64,000 nucleotides of DNA from contig CM074865.1 in assembly GCA_037501455.1 (NCBI GenBank), forward strand, positions 5,281,001 through 5,345,000, given 5' to 3'. Both the position numbers and the translations under genes were made by a program. The notes under the pieces are model-generated. The model worked only from the letters and a program-made list of their open reading frames with translations. It searched no databases and was not told the origin of the DNA. Numbering within the stretch: position 1 is the stretch's first letter; the number at the start of each line of letters is the position of its first letter. Below are positions 1 through 11,384 of this stretch, one piece after another. Source of the DNA: Lantana camara. Taxonomy: Eukaryota > Streptophyta > Magnoliopsida > Lamiales > Verbenaceae.

Positions 1-112
1 TTAGGGATCTCAATCGAAACAGTATTTATAGGGACTAATCCGTAATTTCCGGAAGTGGAGGGATTAATTTGTAATTATGCCAAACCTCAGGGGACCTTGG
101 TGTAATTTGCCC
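1..112. repeat. Right half of a Mutator-like MITE, cut by the window edge
   Basis: The sequence ends in CTCAGGGG...GTAATTTGCCC, matching the right end of the complete MITE at 50450-50683. The following 9 bases (113-121) resemble that element's flanking duplication. Only the right arm is inside the window. Confidence 0.6.
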
Positions 113-1730
113 TTCTAATATTTTTTTGAATTGCTTGATTTCTCTTAGTAGTTTGTAAAGATAAGTTAAGGAGAAAATTACAATTTTAGTCCCGTAAGAC
201 ATAAGTTGAGTTTTTTTTGGTCCCATTGTTTTTAAAATGTCCCATTCGTTTGTTTTTTCGACAATTTTAGTCCCAAACACCAAAACTTGCACTTTTAGTC
301 CCAAATTCTATTAACTCCGTTAGTATGTTGATAAATACATATTTATAATTCTTCTTTTCTTTTTCTGAAAAGCACATACTAAATATTAGAAAAATGTCAT
401 TTAAGTGATCTTTAGAAATAAAATTCTTTTCTTTTTCTGAAAAATACATATTAAATATTAGAAAAAATGTCATTTAAGTGATCTTTAAAACTAAAAATTC
501 AAAATGAATACCAACAAGATGGAAAATTTAAAATTGAATTCCTAATTAGACTAAAAAAACTAAATCAATCAAATTCTTAATTTAGATTAAAATCAAATTT
601 AAATTAATTAAAACAAAATAATAAAGAAAAGGTAAAAGAATTGGACCACCACTGCCATTGCTGTCTTCATACCGCCACCATCACCCGCACAAAATCGCAG
701 CACCACCACCATGATGTGTACCAGAATCGCACCACCACCGCCTCTCGCATCAAATTGCACAACCTCCGCCGCGAAATCAGACTAAATCACGCACCGATAA
801 CGCACAAAATTGCAAAAAATCACTAATATTAAACCCCAGTCAGAAAACCCAGCAGAAGCTCAAACATAACAAATTAGTTACCAGCAATGGTATCATCAAT
901 TACACAAAGAACAAAGAATCTATAATGCAATAACATCATTACAACACAAAATTGTTTCAAACTTTTTGAGAGAACTTACAAATATCATCACTAATGTCCT
1001 GCACCTCCTTCCTCAAGCTTCCTGCAGTTAAAAAAAAAAAAAAAAAAGAAGCTTTCTACAATAAGCTTGGAGCACCATGACTAAATCCCTCATATGCGCC
1101 TGAATTGTGACAACAACAGAAGTCGGGTGCCTTGAATTCCTCGGGCCCGTAAAATTTCTCCAACAGTAAAGCCCTTGAAGGCGATGAGGTGGCGGAGGTG
1201 GGTGGTGGTGAGAAGGAGGATTTGAGGGAGAGGGAGGTGGACGCGGCGGAGGACGACGGAGGAAATTAAAGCAGAGTGGAATCTGAAGAGAGTGGCGATG
1301 CTTCCGCGGATGAATTGGGGAAGAAATGGTTGAGATTTTTTTTTAAAATATATTTATTAATTAATAAAAACATTTTATTAGATATAAATTTTTTTTATTT
1401 GGCACACAAACACCGTTCAAATTTTCGTTAAATTTTTAACGCTTGGGACTAAAATTGTCTAAAAAACAAACGAATGGGACATTTTAAAAACAATAGGACA
1501 AAAAAAAACTCAACTTATGTCCTACGGGACTAAAATTGTAATTTTCTCTAAGTTATTTCATTTCCACTTGTACCATGACATCAATTGATAGCTTCTGTTA
1601 AATTACTATTTCCGACTATTATTAATTGGTGTTGAATATATATTGTATCTTTTTATCACTCTAATAAATTTTTAAATCTCCATGTATAATTACAATACAA
1701 CACAATAAAATGATACCATTAGAAATGTTT
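113..1730 (+). other. 3' flank of an off-window B-type small gene, split by a transposon
   Basis: Bases 113-170 and 1549-1730 align in order with the 3' flank of the B-type gene at 31619-31810. Shared landmarks are a TGATTT-TCTTA-AGTATGTAAA-like stretch, TTTCCACTTGT, a GATATCTTCTAATTAA-like stretch and ATTGGTGTTGAATA. Bases 171-1548 are a later insertion. This places a family member just left of the window. Confidence 0.6.
171..1548. mobile_element. Non-autonomous Mutator-like element, possible Pack-MULE
   Basis: The ends are long terminal inverted repeats of at least 95 bp, starting GAGAAAATTACAATTTTAG on the left and matching the reverse complement on the right almost base for base. Flanks TAAGTTAAG (162-170) and TAAGTTATT (1549-1557) are a 7/9 match, fitting the 9-bp duplication of Mutator elements. 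There is no transposase. The interior (about 640-1330) is more GC-rich than its surroundings, with His/Thr-coding and Gly/Glu-coding triplet-rich stretches, as expected if host DNA had been captured. I could not name a source gene. The 61-codon frame at 641-826 is low complexity and not called. Confidence 0.65.
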
Positions 1731-3024
1731 GTTTATTATAGGATACAATAATAACATACTTCTAGAAATATTCATATTGACTTCGCGAGCCTTCAAGCAA
1801 AAATGGTTTGGTTCAAGTTTGGTTCGAAAACCTTTGATCCGGGCTCGATTGAGCCCAATCTTTTATGGAGTGGTCGCATTAGGCTCACCTACAAATCATG
1901 ATGTGGGTCCCACAACTAATGTGGCCTTATCTTCTTTCCTTTTTTATTTTTTCCATCTAGACACTCAATTGAGAGTGAAAAACTGATCTCTCGAGGTACA
2001 AGACACTTTTTATAGGGATCTCTTCTACTATAATTTTTTATATTCATAAAGCTCGAATCGGGACCTCACCTAAGTGAATCCAAATACTTTTCATTTAAAT
2101 CAACTGTCCGTGGATATGTGACCCGATTTTTCATTTGTGTATGCAGAAATTAACATGTACTTTACCAAAAAAACAAAAAAGAAAAAGAAATTAACATGTA
2201 AGAAATTTCCACATGAAGAAAGGGAACGTGATGAAAAGATTAATCATAGGTAATTGGATTAGATTGGATTATTGGCCACCAATTAAAAGTGCATGATAAT
2301 TGGCTTAACATTAATTTAAACTACTTTTCTTAATGTGCCTATTTATGGGCGTTCTTGCATCCCATTTGACTGTATTTTTTTTTTTTGAAACAAATCATTT
2401 GACTGTATTAATTGTGCCTGCTTTCTTCATATGATCGCCCAATTCTTTCTACGTGGAATTTGTATGTATTCGTTGAAAATATAACTGTACTTCGGTTTCA
2501 CACTTGTGACAACTCACAAATATCGTTACCAACCATATATTATTATATTATTCAACCTTATTATTATTATTATTCATATATATATATATACAGATAGGTC
2601 TAAATCATATAATTAAGGTAAGGTATTTGGATCTATACCAACTCCACAAAATCAGATTCAAACTGAAAATTTTCTTGGATTTATTAATCATCGGGATAGA
2701 AATAAATAAATAATTAAATTCGATTTTAAGGTTTAATATAGTATAAAAGCATGCGCAAGTGTGCTCGATCGATGAGCAGGTCAAACTGGCGCAAAGCTTG
2801 GCCCGTGTGTGTGTCGGAAATACAAAATGCAGTGGGATGTAACGATCTGAATAAGTATGATTTTAGTCGGAATTATTAAAATATTATGACCAATATTCCT
2901 TACATGAAATATTTTAAAAAAAATTGCGTAACCATGTCGTTATAATTTTGTGTTCATATCTTCGTATTCTTGTATCATTGCATCATATATCAATTATCAA
3001 GAACCAAATCCAAGAGCAAAGTTG
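1731..3024 (+). other. Upstream flank of gene A (duplicated unit)
   Basis: No gene is visible. The stretch at about 2209-2290 (GGGAACGTGATGAAAAGATT and following) reappears nearly unchanged at 37750-37830 upstream of gene C, showing that genes A and C lie in duplicated units. The region also holds an AT-dinucleotide run near 2576. Confidence 0.6.
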
Positions 3025-3210
3025 TGACGTAGATCACGTTTCCATTTCACAACGTTGGATTACAGCTGTTCTCTTATCACCACGCGGGTATTTAACAAAA
3101 ATTTGTTCCCAAGTCTACTTTATTTTAATCCTACGAAGTAAATAAAAGATAACACGGCTCTGTCTCTCTCTTTCTCACACTATCACTTTCACTCCCTCTA
3201 TATATATTAA
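3025..3210 (+). promoter_or_regulatory. Putative promoter of small gene A
   Basis: A TGACG motif (3025-3029) and a CACG half-site just downstream precede a TATA box, TATATATATTAA (3199-3210), which lies 70 bases before the start codon at 3280. The same arrangement stands before copies C and D. TGACG is the core recognised by TGA-class bZIP factors; regulation is inferred from motifs only. Confidence 0.5.
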
Positions 3211-3279
3211 ATAGTTTAATTCGCGGAGTGCCAAATTAATCAATTCGTTACCTGACTTACAGAGAGAAGGAACAAGAAA

Positions 3280-3498
3280 ATGGTGGCGCCACCTGAGGAA
3301 CACGGCGGAGCTGCGGCGGCGGCGGCGTTCAAGCCCAAGAAAGGGAGTGTTTTCCCGGCGCGGAGGAAACTGGTCAAGACTATGGTGTTTCTTTCGATTG
3401 TTGAGTCCATAGTTTCCTGCTTCGGAAAAGGTGACCAGCCAAACAGAGCCTTACCCGCCAAGAAGAAGAAGCAGAGTCTTCTATTTCCGGTCACCTGA
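3280..3498 (+). CDS. Small basic protein, KGSVFP family, copy A
   Basis: This is a 72-residue single-exon gene. The product has an N-terminal APPEEHGG stretch, an alanine run (residues about 11-16), and a basic core reading KPKKGSVFPARRK. An amphipathic or hydrophobic segment (MVFLSIVESIVSCF) follows, then a NRALP motif, a lysine run and a terminal LLFP. I see no signal peptide or transmembrane helix. It is one of five related genes here; copy C at 39033 is the closest, sharing promoter and flanks. The first ATG follows a TATA box at normal plant spacing. Conservation of the core across copies with silent and conservative changes argues that it is coding. I do not recognise the function; the lysine and arginine content suggests binding to a nucleic acid, membrane or acidic partner, which is inference. 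Confidence 0.75.
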   Translation: MVAPPEEHGGAAAAAAFKPKKGSVFPARRKLVKTMVFLSIVESIVSCFGKGDQPNRALPAKKKKQSLLFPVT

Positions 3499-4344
3499 AA
3501 ATACCATGTAATTAATATTTTTATTTCTCATTTTATGACATATTAATTGCTATATGTATTTTTTAAATTAATTGTCACTTTGATTTATTGTAATACATAT
3601 CTTCCACTAAAAGGGCTGTTTGTAAATTAGACCATTATGTAATTTAACTACCATTATTATGACATCATACGTTCATATCGATTATTTCATATTGGATGTT
3701 AGCTGTTTATTTAAAAATTTTGAAGAAAAATTCATATCGAAATGTTTGTATCGTTGGTGTCCCGATTTACAAGTGTTTGTATATATACAATGAAACGTGG
3801 TTCAAAGAAAAATATGATTTAAATATAGAATTAAATTATTTTATATATATATATATAATAACTTGCTACTCAAGGATATGTAAAAGTGGGATCTATATAA
3901 ACTTTGAAGTATAAACTCTGAATTTTGACTGATTGAACGTCAGTTGGACTTCAAACTTACGGTCAAATCTCAAAAGGTACATTAACAATCATATTCAATT
4001 CCTAATTTCCTCGGGTTATAATCTCTAATCTCTTATAATATCCATACTTTTATTCATCTTATTCCAAAATATTTCATGCAATATAATTAAATCGAATATT
4101 AAACCAATTATTAAGCATAATCTTTTTTCTTTAATATGTAGCTATATATATGATTAATAAAATAAAATAATATTTTGAAATTTTCAATGGGAGGCCAAAT
4201 ATATGGGATACGTGGCTAAGACACAGAGGATCCTTGAGGTTTTGTATTTTTGTTGCTTAGCCCACTACCCAATTAATTTAATTAAATGGGTCCCTGCCCA
4301 AAAATATATTATACGAATAAAAGGGAAGAAACTTTATATTGAGT
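3499..4344 (+). other. 3' flank of gene A, duplicated downstream of gene C
   Basis: No gene is visible. The flank aligns in order with 39252-40290 and more loosely with 52461-53650. Shared landmarks are GACTGATTGAACGTCA, CACAGAGGATC and AGCCCACTACCCAATTAAT. The alignment breaks at 4345, where the hAT element begins. Confidence 0.65.
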
Positions 4345-4817
4345 TAGGGCCGTAAATGGATATTCGAAAATTCGATATCCGTCCGTATCCGAATTCGTTT
4401 ACAGAGGATATTATTTGAATTCGTTTCAAGAGGATATTATCCGTATCCGATTATAGACATTCGAATTATAAACGGATAAGGATATGGTAATAAGACATCC
4501 GATCCGTTTCATTATCCGTTATCCGATTTATCCATAATCCGTATCCGATAAATAACATGTTATATTAAAATATATACACACAACTGTGTATGTATGATAG
4601 TCGATAGATTAAGCACATTTATTAAAGAAAAACCTTAGATTATATTAGTAACCATATGTTCACTTCAACATTTATATAGAGATAATATAATTAAAATATA
4701 TTATGTTATTAATAAAAGTATTATATTTTAAATTAATTATATGATAAAATTTATAGTTTCACCATATTTATACATTTACTAAAAAATAAAAATGATATAT
4801 ATATATATATATATATA

Positions 4818-4843
4818 TATGTTATAATAAATTCCTTAGAGTT
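4818..4843 (+). repeat. Left copy of 26-bp terminal direct repeat of the provirus
   Basis: The 26 bases from TATGTTATAATAA to CCTTAGAGTT are identical to 11999-12024. They lie where an (AT)n run of the hAT element ends and viral sequence begins, and mark the left junction. Confidence 0.8.
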
Positions 4844-4874
4844 GGTAGAAGAAGAGCTAGAAACTCTCCTAGCA

Positions 4875-5472
4875 ATGGATACATCCCCAGACCAGTTAAT
4901 TTTTGTTTCCTCTTCTCTTTTCCTTCCTAGTCACTCTACCAGTAAAATAGAAAACCTTGTTTGAATATTCCATTATCCCAGAAAATGCTATAATAGAACA
5001 AACTGTTCCACCCCTTGTTAGTCCTTACAATATTTACAGAAAAAGAGGTTCGTTGAGAGGAATCAAATCTTTGATTTCCTCTAATAGACCACAAACAAAA
5101 GAGTTTGTCCAATCCTCTAGGTTGGATAAGTGCGACCTGCCATACTCCAAAAGAGAACATTATGTTACTCTTTCAATTCCTCCAGAATTCATATCCTCTT
5201 GGAAACGAGAAGGATACACACATCTCCACTTCGGGGCAGTCCGTCTTGTTCTCTCTTACCAAGGGAGAAAAGGTCTTCCAGTAACAGCCAGATTGGCCTT
5301 ACTGGACACCAGATATTTGAAGTATGAAGATGCAATCATCGGAACAGTGGTGACTACGCTCAACAGTGGAAGTGCAGTCCTGACATATTTTCCCAATTTC
5401 GCTATGTTTTTGGGAGATTCAAATATTCCTACTACCTTGAAAGTCCAAATTCAAATCACTAGAGCTGAATAG
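4875..5472 (+). pseudogene. Pararetrovirus movement protein remnant
   Basis: An ATG at 4875 opens about 27 codons before a stop in that frame. The rest of the domain continues in another frame up to a TAG at 5470-5472, so there is at least one frameshift near 4955. The second part (about 170 codons) shows the caulimovirid movement-protein signature: a HFGAVRL stretch, a glycine-leucine-proline turn, LLDTRY, and a PNFAMFLGD-like strand near the C-terminus. The 30K-superfamily product would act at plasmodesmata in an intact virus. This copy is broken. Confidence 0.75.
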
Positions 5473-6235
5473 GTAGCTACGGCAGTAACAACTACCCTCC
5501 ATCACCAGCTTGTCTACAGGTTGCAGAACCATGGCCTTGATCTACAGGATCTCCTGATGCCTTAATGATTCTTGCAAACTCTGGATCTGATATTCCCACC
5601 ATAGTTCAGGTTCCTAGGCAGATTCCAAGAAAGGAACTGGAGAGATTGATGCCAACCGAGTGGATCACTAACTATGAGTCACTCCAACAATCTCATGAAC
5701 CCATCAGATCTACACACTATGAGTTTCAAAAATGTCAGATGGTAGAACTAAAACCATCTTCAAGCAACCTCAAGAAGAAACCCCATCTTCTTCAAACCCA
5801 ATTTTCAAGCAACTGATGATTCAGCCGGTGATTCCAACAAGCATAGAAACATACCCAATCCTTGGGTATCTTCCAGTAAACTTCTTCTTCCCTGATGGAA
5901 AAGAAGTTTACATTGACAAAGTCGATGGCTATTTCTTATGGGATGCTGATCCATCCATGTGTGACCCAGGTTGTTCTTGCGGATAAGAATCAAACTCCGA
6001 CAACGATGATAAAAGTGAAGCCAGTCGAAGACGAAGACGTAGAAAAGCAAGAAAGAAAAGTCTTCCTTGTAGGACCTTTGAACCAGAGGAACAAGAACCA
6101 GATCCACCATCCTCCGCACAGCCTTTATCTTGTTATGATAAGGCCTTGGCCATCCTTAAAACTGAGAGATAGAAGAGTTGCAGGGAAGAATTTCCTTCAA
6201 GCAATCCACCACCAGCACTACCTTATCCACCTTGC
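5473..6235 (+). pseudogene. Degraded viral region between movement protein and coiled-coil
   Basis: Several short frames in different phases (about 5565-5816, 5732-5986, 5895-6239) overlap with no long open frame. The composition matches the neighbouring viral genes, so I read it as one coding stretch broken by indels. I recognise no domain. A Cys-rich GCSCG-like end near 5970 precedes a stop. Confidence 0.5.
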
Positions 6236-6757
6236 ATGATGCTACACAGCTATGGTAACGACTTTCCACATTTGGAAAGAAAGACAGAAAACAAGGTGAC
6301 AATTCGTCCATACATTCAGACTACTACAGTCCATCCAGACGGAGGAACAACTTCCTCTCTTTCCCAAGGAGAAGAAGTTCTGAACTGGCAAACCACAAAT
6401 GCTAGAGCTCAGAATAAAGCTTTAATTCAACTCGATTCTAAGGTTGATAAGGTTTTATCTCATGTTCAAGATAACAACCAGAAAGTGGATGCTATCACTC
6501 AGGAGCTTGATCAGATGTACAAGAGATTAGTTGCCAGAATTGAACTTCTTGATAAAGAACTCAGGCAACTTATTTCTCTAAGAAAGACAGGTCGAGAATT
6601 TGATCAAAAGGAAGCAGAAATCAGGCAGCTCAAAAAGGATCTCGAATACATGGAACAAGATAGGAAAAGGAGTTCAATTCCTAAACTTCATTTTTTCCCT
6701 ACAGCTGTTTCTTCTTCTCTTTATGATCCGCCTACTTCTCCTGATTACTCAAAATAA
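6236..6757 (+). pseudogene. Pararetrovirus coiled-coil protein remnant
   Basis: This is an open frame of 173 codons. Residues about 60-150 are a long heptad-type coiled coil with spaced leucines, isoleucines and valines, rich in Asp, Glu, Lys and Gln. Position between movement and capsid regions matches the virion-associated or assembly segment of other caulimovirids. It ends in a stop at 6755-6757 followed by further viral coding in another frame. Assignment is by position and coiled-coil character, not by sequence match. Confidence 0.5.
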
Positions 6758-6880
6758 TTTTTCATGGTGTCTGATATTCCTCTTAAACCATCTCTTCCAA
6801 AGTCCAAGCCAAAAAGAGTCACTTCTTCCTCAAAAGAGAAAAACAAAGAAAAGATTGAATAACAACCCTCTTCTACATTA

Positions 6881-7956
6881 ATGATTAGAAACCTTTCTAA
6901 TCTTAATATTCAGGAAGAGTCAGAAAGATCTGAAGATACCTCTTCAGAAGAATCCTTTTCTCAATACACTGAAAGTGATGATGAAATTGCTGATATTTCC
7001 CAGATTCTTATGGCTGATGATCCAGCCTCAGGATCTCATCAAGACCAGCAACCAATTGGAGAGGAAGAAGGAATAATAGAAGATCCTCAAGAATTTCAAT
7101 CTACAGATTCTGGAACTTCTAAACCAACCAATGGTCCTTGGTTCACTTTTGATGATATTCTAAATGGAAAAAGGTGAGAAAGGCTACAATCTTTTGCTGC
7201 ATGGATTGATCTTCAAAGAACCAAAGAATCACATGTTCCTACAATCTTAAAAGAATTTGCTTCCAGATTTACAGGGATATTGAGATAATGGTTCCAATCT
7301 CTGGGAGAATACAGACAAATCCAATTTATCCAGACAACCGCTCCACAGGCACTAGGAGTCATCCACCAAGAATTCATTGGAGATAACACTCTCTACAATA
7401 AAATGGTTCCACAAAGCTATTTTTCCATGAAGTGCTGTTCTTTGAAGCAAGCAGATCTGGATTTTCATTTTAAGAGAATGGTAGAATTTTATTATACCCT
7501 TAATGGGTATAATGATCCGAATCTCAAACATGTGTACATTGCTTCTCTTCCTCAAGAAATCCAGCCTGAACTCCACAGAGCTATAACAACCTCAAGAAGG
7601 GATATTCCTCAAATTTCTCTTGGAGAAATCCATCAGATGGCCATTGCCACGATTGACAAACTCTGTGAACAACAAACCATGTTCAAATCTCTGGCAGAAA
7701 ACAAATCAGTTCTCAAGAAGGCTTGTAAGAAATCTCATCTCAAGATTAAATGCAAATCAAAAACAGAATGCAAGTGTTCTCGTCCAAAGCATAAGAAAAA
7801 AAAGGATTTGTTGAAAAAGGCCTAAAGAGAAAAGGTCGTCTCAGATTCTTCAAAAGGAAGCCTTTTAGAAATAAAAGAACTGATCGATGCTTTGTCTGCA
7901 AAAAGAAAGGACATTTTGCAAAAAATTATCCTCAAAACCGTGAAAAGTCTGCTTGA
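6881..7956 (+). pseudogene. Pararetrovirus capsid and zinc-knuckle region remnant
   Basis: An acidic Ser/Glu-rich segment (6881-7177) leads to a WFTFDDI-type motif typical of capsid entry, then a stop. The capsid core continues through at least one more stop near 7287 into the open frame 7403-7825, which ends in a Lys/Arg-rich tail with a CKSKTECKC-like cluster. In another frame at about 7885-7935 lies a CCHC zinc knuckle in which the last Cys reads Tyr (TAT). The knuckle normally binds the viral RNA. Multiple lesions make it non-functional. Confidence 0.7.
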
Positions 7957-8394
7957 ATGATTTCTCATATTCTACAAAATGTAGAAACAAAACTTGATGA
8001 AACAGATGTGGAATCATTGTTCTCAGAACAAGAAGAACAAAACGAAGAAACCATCTTTGTTATTAAAGATGAAACTACAGACGATGATCCATGTTCCGAT
8101 GCAGAAGATCAAACTCTACCTATCTTTCAGTCAGAGTGCATCAGTCAAGAAATCATTCCTTCTCCTCATTTCCAGATCCATATACTTCCCTCGAAGTATG
8201 ACAGGCCAATCAAAGCAATTGGATTTATGGATGCAGGAGCTATGAAGTCCATGATGAATCCAGGTATTCTACCAAAAGAAGTATGGGCAACCCATTATGA
8301 GTATTTTCAGGCAGCAGATGGTCAGCAATTCAAAACATCGTTGATTACTAAACATCCTATCGGGATACGATTCTTTCCAGATTGTATCGTATGA
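7957..8394 (+). pseudogene. Pararetrovirus aspartic protease remnant
   Basis: This is an open frame of 145 codons: an acidic N-terminal part, then a retropepsin-like fold start. The active-site position reads FMDAGAMKS where D-T/S-G is expected, so the catalytic Asp is kept but its neighbour is Ala. The frame stops at 8392-8394, while protease-like coding appears to continue beyond it. In an intact virus this enzyme processes the polyprotein. Confidence 0.65.
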
Positions 8395-9408
8395 ATGAAA
8401 GTTATTAGAAGCAAGTTACACGGGAAAGATCTTCTCATTGGCTTTGATCTTTACCACAAAGCCAAAAGGTTAACTATTCTTCCTAACGGAATCAAGTATA
8501 AGAGAAATTTTCAACCTTATACTACTCTTTAGAAGATCTATGCCTTGTCAGAAGCTTCAAAGGAGTTTTATGATCTTGTATTCAAACTGAAAAGTTATTG
8601 TGCTGAATCTCATTCGGATTTTTCTCATCCACATCCTTTGTGGAAGAACTCAGATTTTTTCATTCAGCTACCCTTCAAAAAGAATGAAGATGTAAATCCG
8701 ACAAAAGCTACTCATCCAGGGAGGACCCTGATGACGAAAAGCTTGCTATTGCTGAATGTGCTCAACTTCAAGAACTTGGGCTGATTGAACCCACAATATC
8801 CAATTGGGCTTGCCAGACATTCTATGTCAACAAAAGGGCTGAACAAGTAAGGAGAAAAAAGAGACTTGTCATTGATTATAAGCCTCTCAACCATTTTCTT
8901 GCAGATGATAAATTCCCATTACCTCGAGCCCACATGCTCTTTTCCCATATAACCCAGGCCCAAATCTTTTCCAACTTTCATCTCAAAGCTGGGTTTTGGC
9001 AATTGGGTATTGATCCGAAAGACATATACAAAACAACCTTCTGTATACCAAAAGCCCAATACCAATGGAATGTCATGCCTTTCGGTCTTAAAGTGACCCC
9101 ATCACTATTCCAAAAAGTCATGACCAGAATCTTCGAGCCCATCCTTCACAGTGCTTTGATTTACATTGATGACATTCACCTTTTTTCTGAAAATGAGAAA
9201 TTTCATAAAGCACTACTTTCAGATTTTTATCAAATGGTCCAAAAATACGGAATCATGCTCTCAGAAAAGAAAAGTGCGGTTGGACAATCTTCTATTGAGT
9301 TCCTTGGAATGAAGTTCTCAGAAGGAAAATACAAGCCAGGTCCACATATTGCTCAAGAGCTGCTCAAATTTCCAGATGATAATTTGACTACCAAAGAAAT
9401 TTAACAAT
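8395..9408 (+). pseudogene. Pararetrovirus reverse transcriptase remnant
   Basis: Two main open blocks are seen. Bases about 8730-8930 hold the fingers region with a LVIDYKPLN-like motif; 8934-9404 hold the palm with FHLKAGFWQ, MPFGLK and the catalytic YIDD. A connection motif (IEFLGM) follows. There are frameshifts near 8780 and 8930 and a TAA at 9402-9404. The reading then meets the MITE at 9418, which separates this domain from RNase H. Family identity is secure from the motifs. The YIDD box is intact but the gene is not. Confidence 0.85.
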
Positions 9409-9417
9409 TCTTGGGAA

Positions 9418-9703
9418 CGGGGAATCCCAAAAACTCCCCATATGATAAGTCCAATTCCTTTTAGCTCCCCATTTTAAAAAATGATGTATTAAAACTCAAG
9501 AATCGCGTATCTAAAACCCCAAATGATGTATTTGAAATACAAGGAAAAAATCATGAATCTAAATCCCAGAATCAAGTATTTAAATCCCAGAATCGCGTAT
9601 CTAAATCCCAGAATCGCGTATCTAAAACCCCAAATGATGTATTTGAAAATGGGAAGCTAAAAGAAAGTTTTCAAACCCATTGGGAGTTTTCAAAAATTTC
9701 CCC
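9418..9703. mobile_element. 286-bp Mutator-like MITE inserted in the viral polymerase
   Basis: A 9-bp duplication TCTTGGGAA flanks it exactly (9409-9417 and 9704-9712). The ends are imperfect inverted repeats: GGGGAA plus AAAACTCCC near both tips, and CTTTTAGCT-CCCATTTT about 40 bases inside each end. The middle has tandem copies of an AATCGCGTATCTAAA unit, alternating with CCCCAAATGATGTATTTG. It has no coding capacity. The 9-bp duplication and long inverted repeats point to Mutator-type mobilisation after the virus had integrated. Confidence 0.85.
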
Positions 9704-9712
9704 TCTTGGGAA

Positions 9713-10500
9713 TAGTCAATTACATTAAGGATTTTCTTTCTCAATGCTCCAAGGATACAAGTCAGCTTTCCAAAATGCTCAGAAAAGGAGCCCCTACTTG
9801 GGGAAAAGAATAGACGAAAGTTGTCAAGCAATTGAAACAAATCTGCTAAGCCCCTCCACCTTTAAAGATTCCAAACAAAGGTGAAAGAATCCTCCAGACA
9901 GATGCCAGTGACGAATACTGGGGAGCAATCCTGATTGAAAAGGCTGATGGAAAAGAATACTACTATGGACATGCAAGTGGACAGTTCAGTAATGTTGAAA
10001 AACATTATCACACAGTCTAGAAAGAAATCTTGGCTGTCAATAATGGAATCAAGGAATTTGAATTCCATCTCATTGGACATCATTTCACATTGGTTATGGA
10101 CAACTCATCTTTTCCGAAGATCCTAGAATTCAAAAACAAAGAACCTCCAGAATTACAGCTGTTGAGCCTGAAAGACTGGTTTGCCAAATACCAGTTTTCT
10201 GTGAAGCATATAAAAAGAGACCACAACCTCATTCCTGATCTCCTATCCAGACCAAAACAGATCCATCTCATCTCATCAGTTAAACCAATTCCCTTGATAT
10301 ACATGATGGCCTCTTCGTCACAAATACCTGCCATAACAGCTGAGCCAGTTTTTCCAGAATTCCCACCAACAACATTTCCATTGACCAATCCTGATGAAAT
10401 CAAAACCTTTGCCATAAATTACATCTTTTACTATCAGCCATCAGGCAAAATTTCTCCTTGCTTTAGGACTCACTCTAGAGTCAGGAAAATTTTATCCTGA
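9713..10500 (+). pseudogene. Pararetrovirus RNase H remnant
   Basis: Coding resumes right after the MITE with a connection-domain segment. The RNase H1 fold follows: a DAS motif near 9900, YYYGHASGQ, an E-x-L-A-V helix after a stop near 10018, and a MDNSSF strand. A KHIKRDHN and DLLSRP end (to about 10250) is typical of caulimovirid and LTR-element RNase H. Stops and phase changes occur at about 9815, 9850 and 10018. The last open frame runs to 10500. The enzyme would remove template RNA in an intact virus. Confidence 0.8.
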
Positions 10501-11137
10501 TAATCCGTTCTTACCAGTTTTTACTCTGATCGATAGGGTTACTCTTCCAGCAGAAGGATACTGGTATTTCTGGTGTATAGGTATTTCCAACTGGTTTGCT
10601 TTAGAAGTTGATCCAAGGATTCTGCTCAATTCTATCAGAATCAATGATTGTAACTCCAATCTTACAAAATTTCTTTATGGATACTGGACCAGAAAAGAAT
10701 GGATCACATATCTGATAAAGATTGAGAAGAAGAATGAGTATTTAAAGAAACCGCTAACTGTCCTCATAATGCATAGGCCTTATTTCTTTTCACAAGAAAA
10801 ACTCATTCCTCTTGCATATTGTTATGATTTTACCACTACTAATGGTGGTATTGCTAAACATCCTGAGAAAGCTACTGAGTTATACAATCATCTCTGTACC
10901 AAGAACCATGTCCCTGCCATAACTTACATGTCGCCTTTCAAAAAGAAGTCTTATTGCACCTCAAATGTCTTCTTAACAGAAGATTTCTCTGATGGAGATC
11001 CTTATGCCAAATCTATGATCCAAAGTCTCAAAAAAACAACTTTACAAGGTGAAGAAATTCCAGATACTACTCAAGAATATCTAGAGGGAGAACCAGATGA
11101 TTTCCGCAGCTACACTTATCCAGCAGGATACAGCTAA
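10501..11137 (+). pseudogene. Pararetrovirus C-terminal region, unidentified
   Basis: Beyond RNase H the viral composition continues in broken frames, ending in an open frame of 122 codons (10769-11137). That frame has an acidic tail and finishes PAGYS. I do not recognise a domain. Its position after RNase H and before the promoter makes it either the end of a single polyprotein or a separate last gene. Confidence 0.45.
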
Positions 11138-11384
11138 AATCCGTGGGAATACTAGACTGCCTCAATTTTCAAAAGTAGTGGACCCCCAGATTCCTTTGGA
11201 ATCTTTTAATTTCTTTGTTGGCCATTTGTTTTGGCTTTAGTCTTTACTTTATGTCTTTGTCAGTCGGCCATTGTTTAGGCCTGCTTTCTTGTGAGTCCTA
11301 TAGAGCTGAAAAGAAGACAATAATTTGAGACGATGGGGCCCATTGAGCACCCGCTCTATTATTGTTCTTCTAAGTCGTACGCAA

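Noticed and set aside
641..826. 61-codon His/Thr-rich frame
   Set aside because: Low complexity, no domain, and inside a transposon-like insertion; not supported as a gene.
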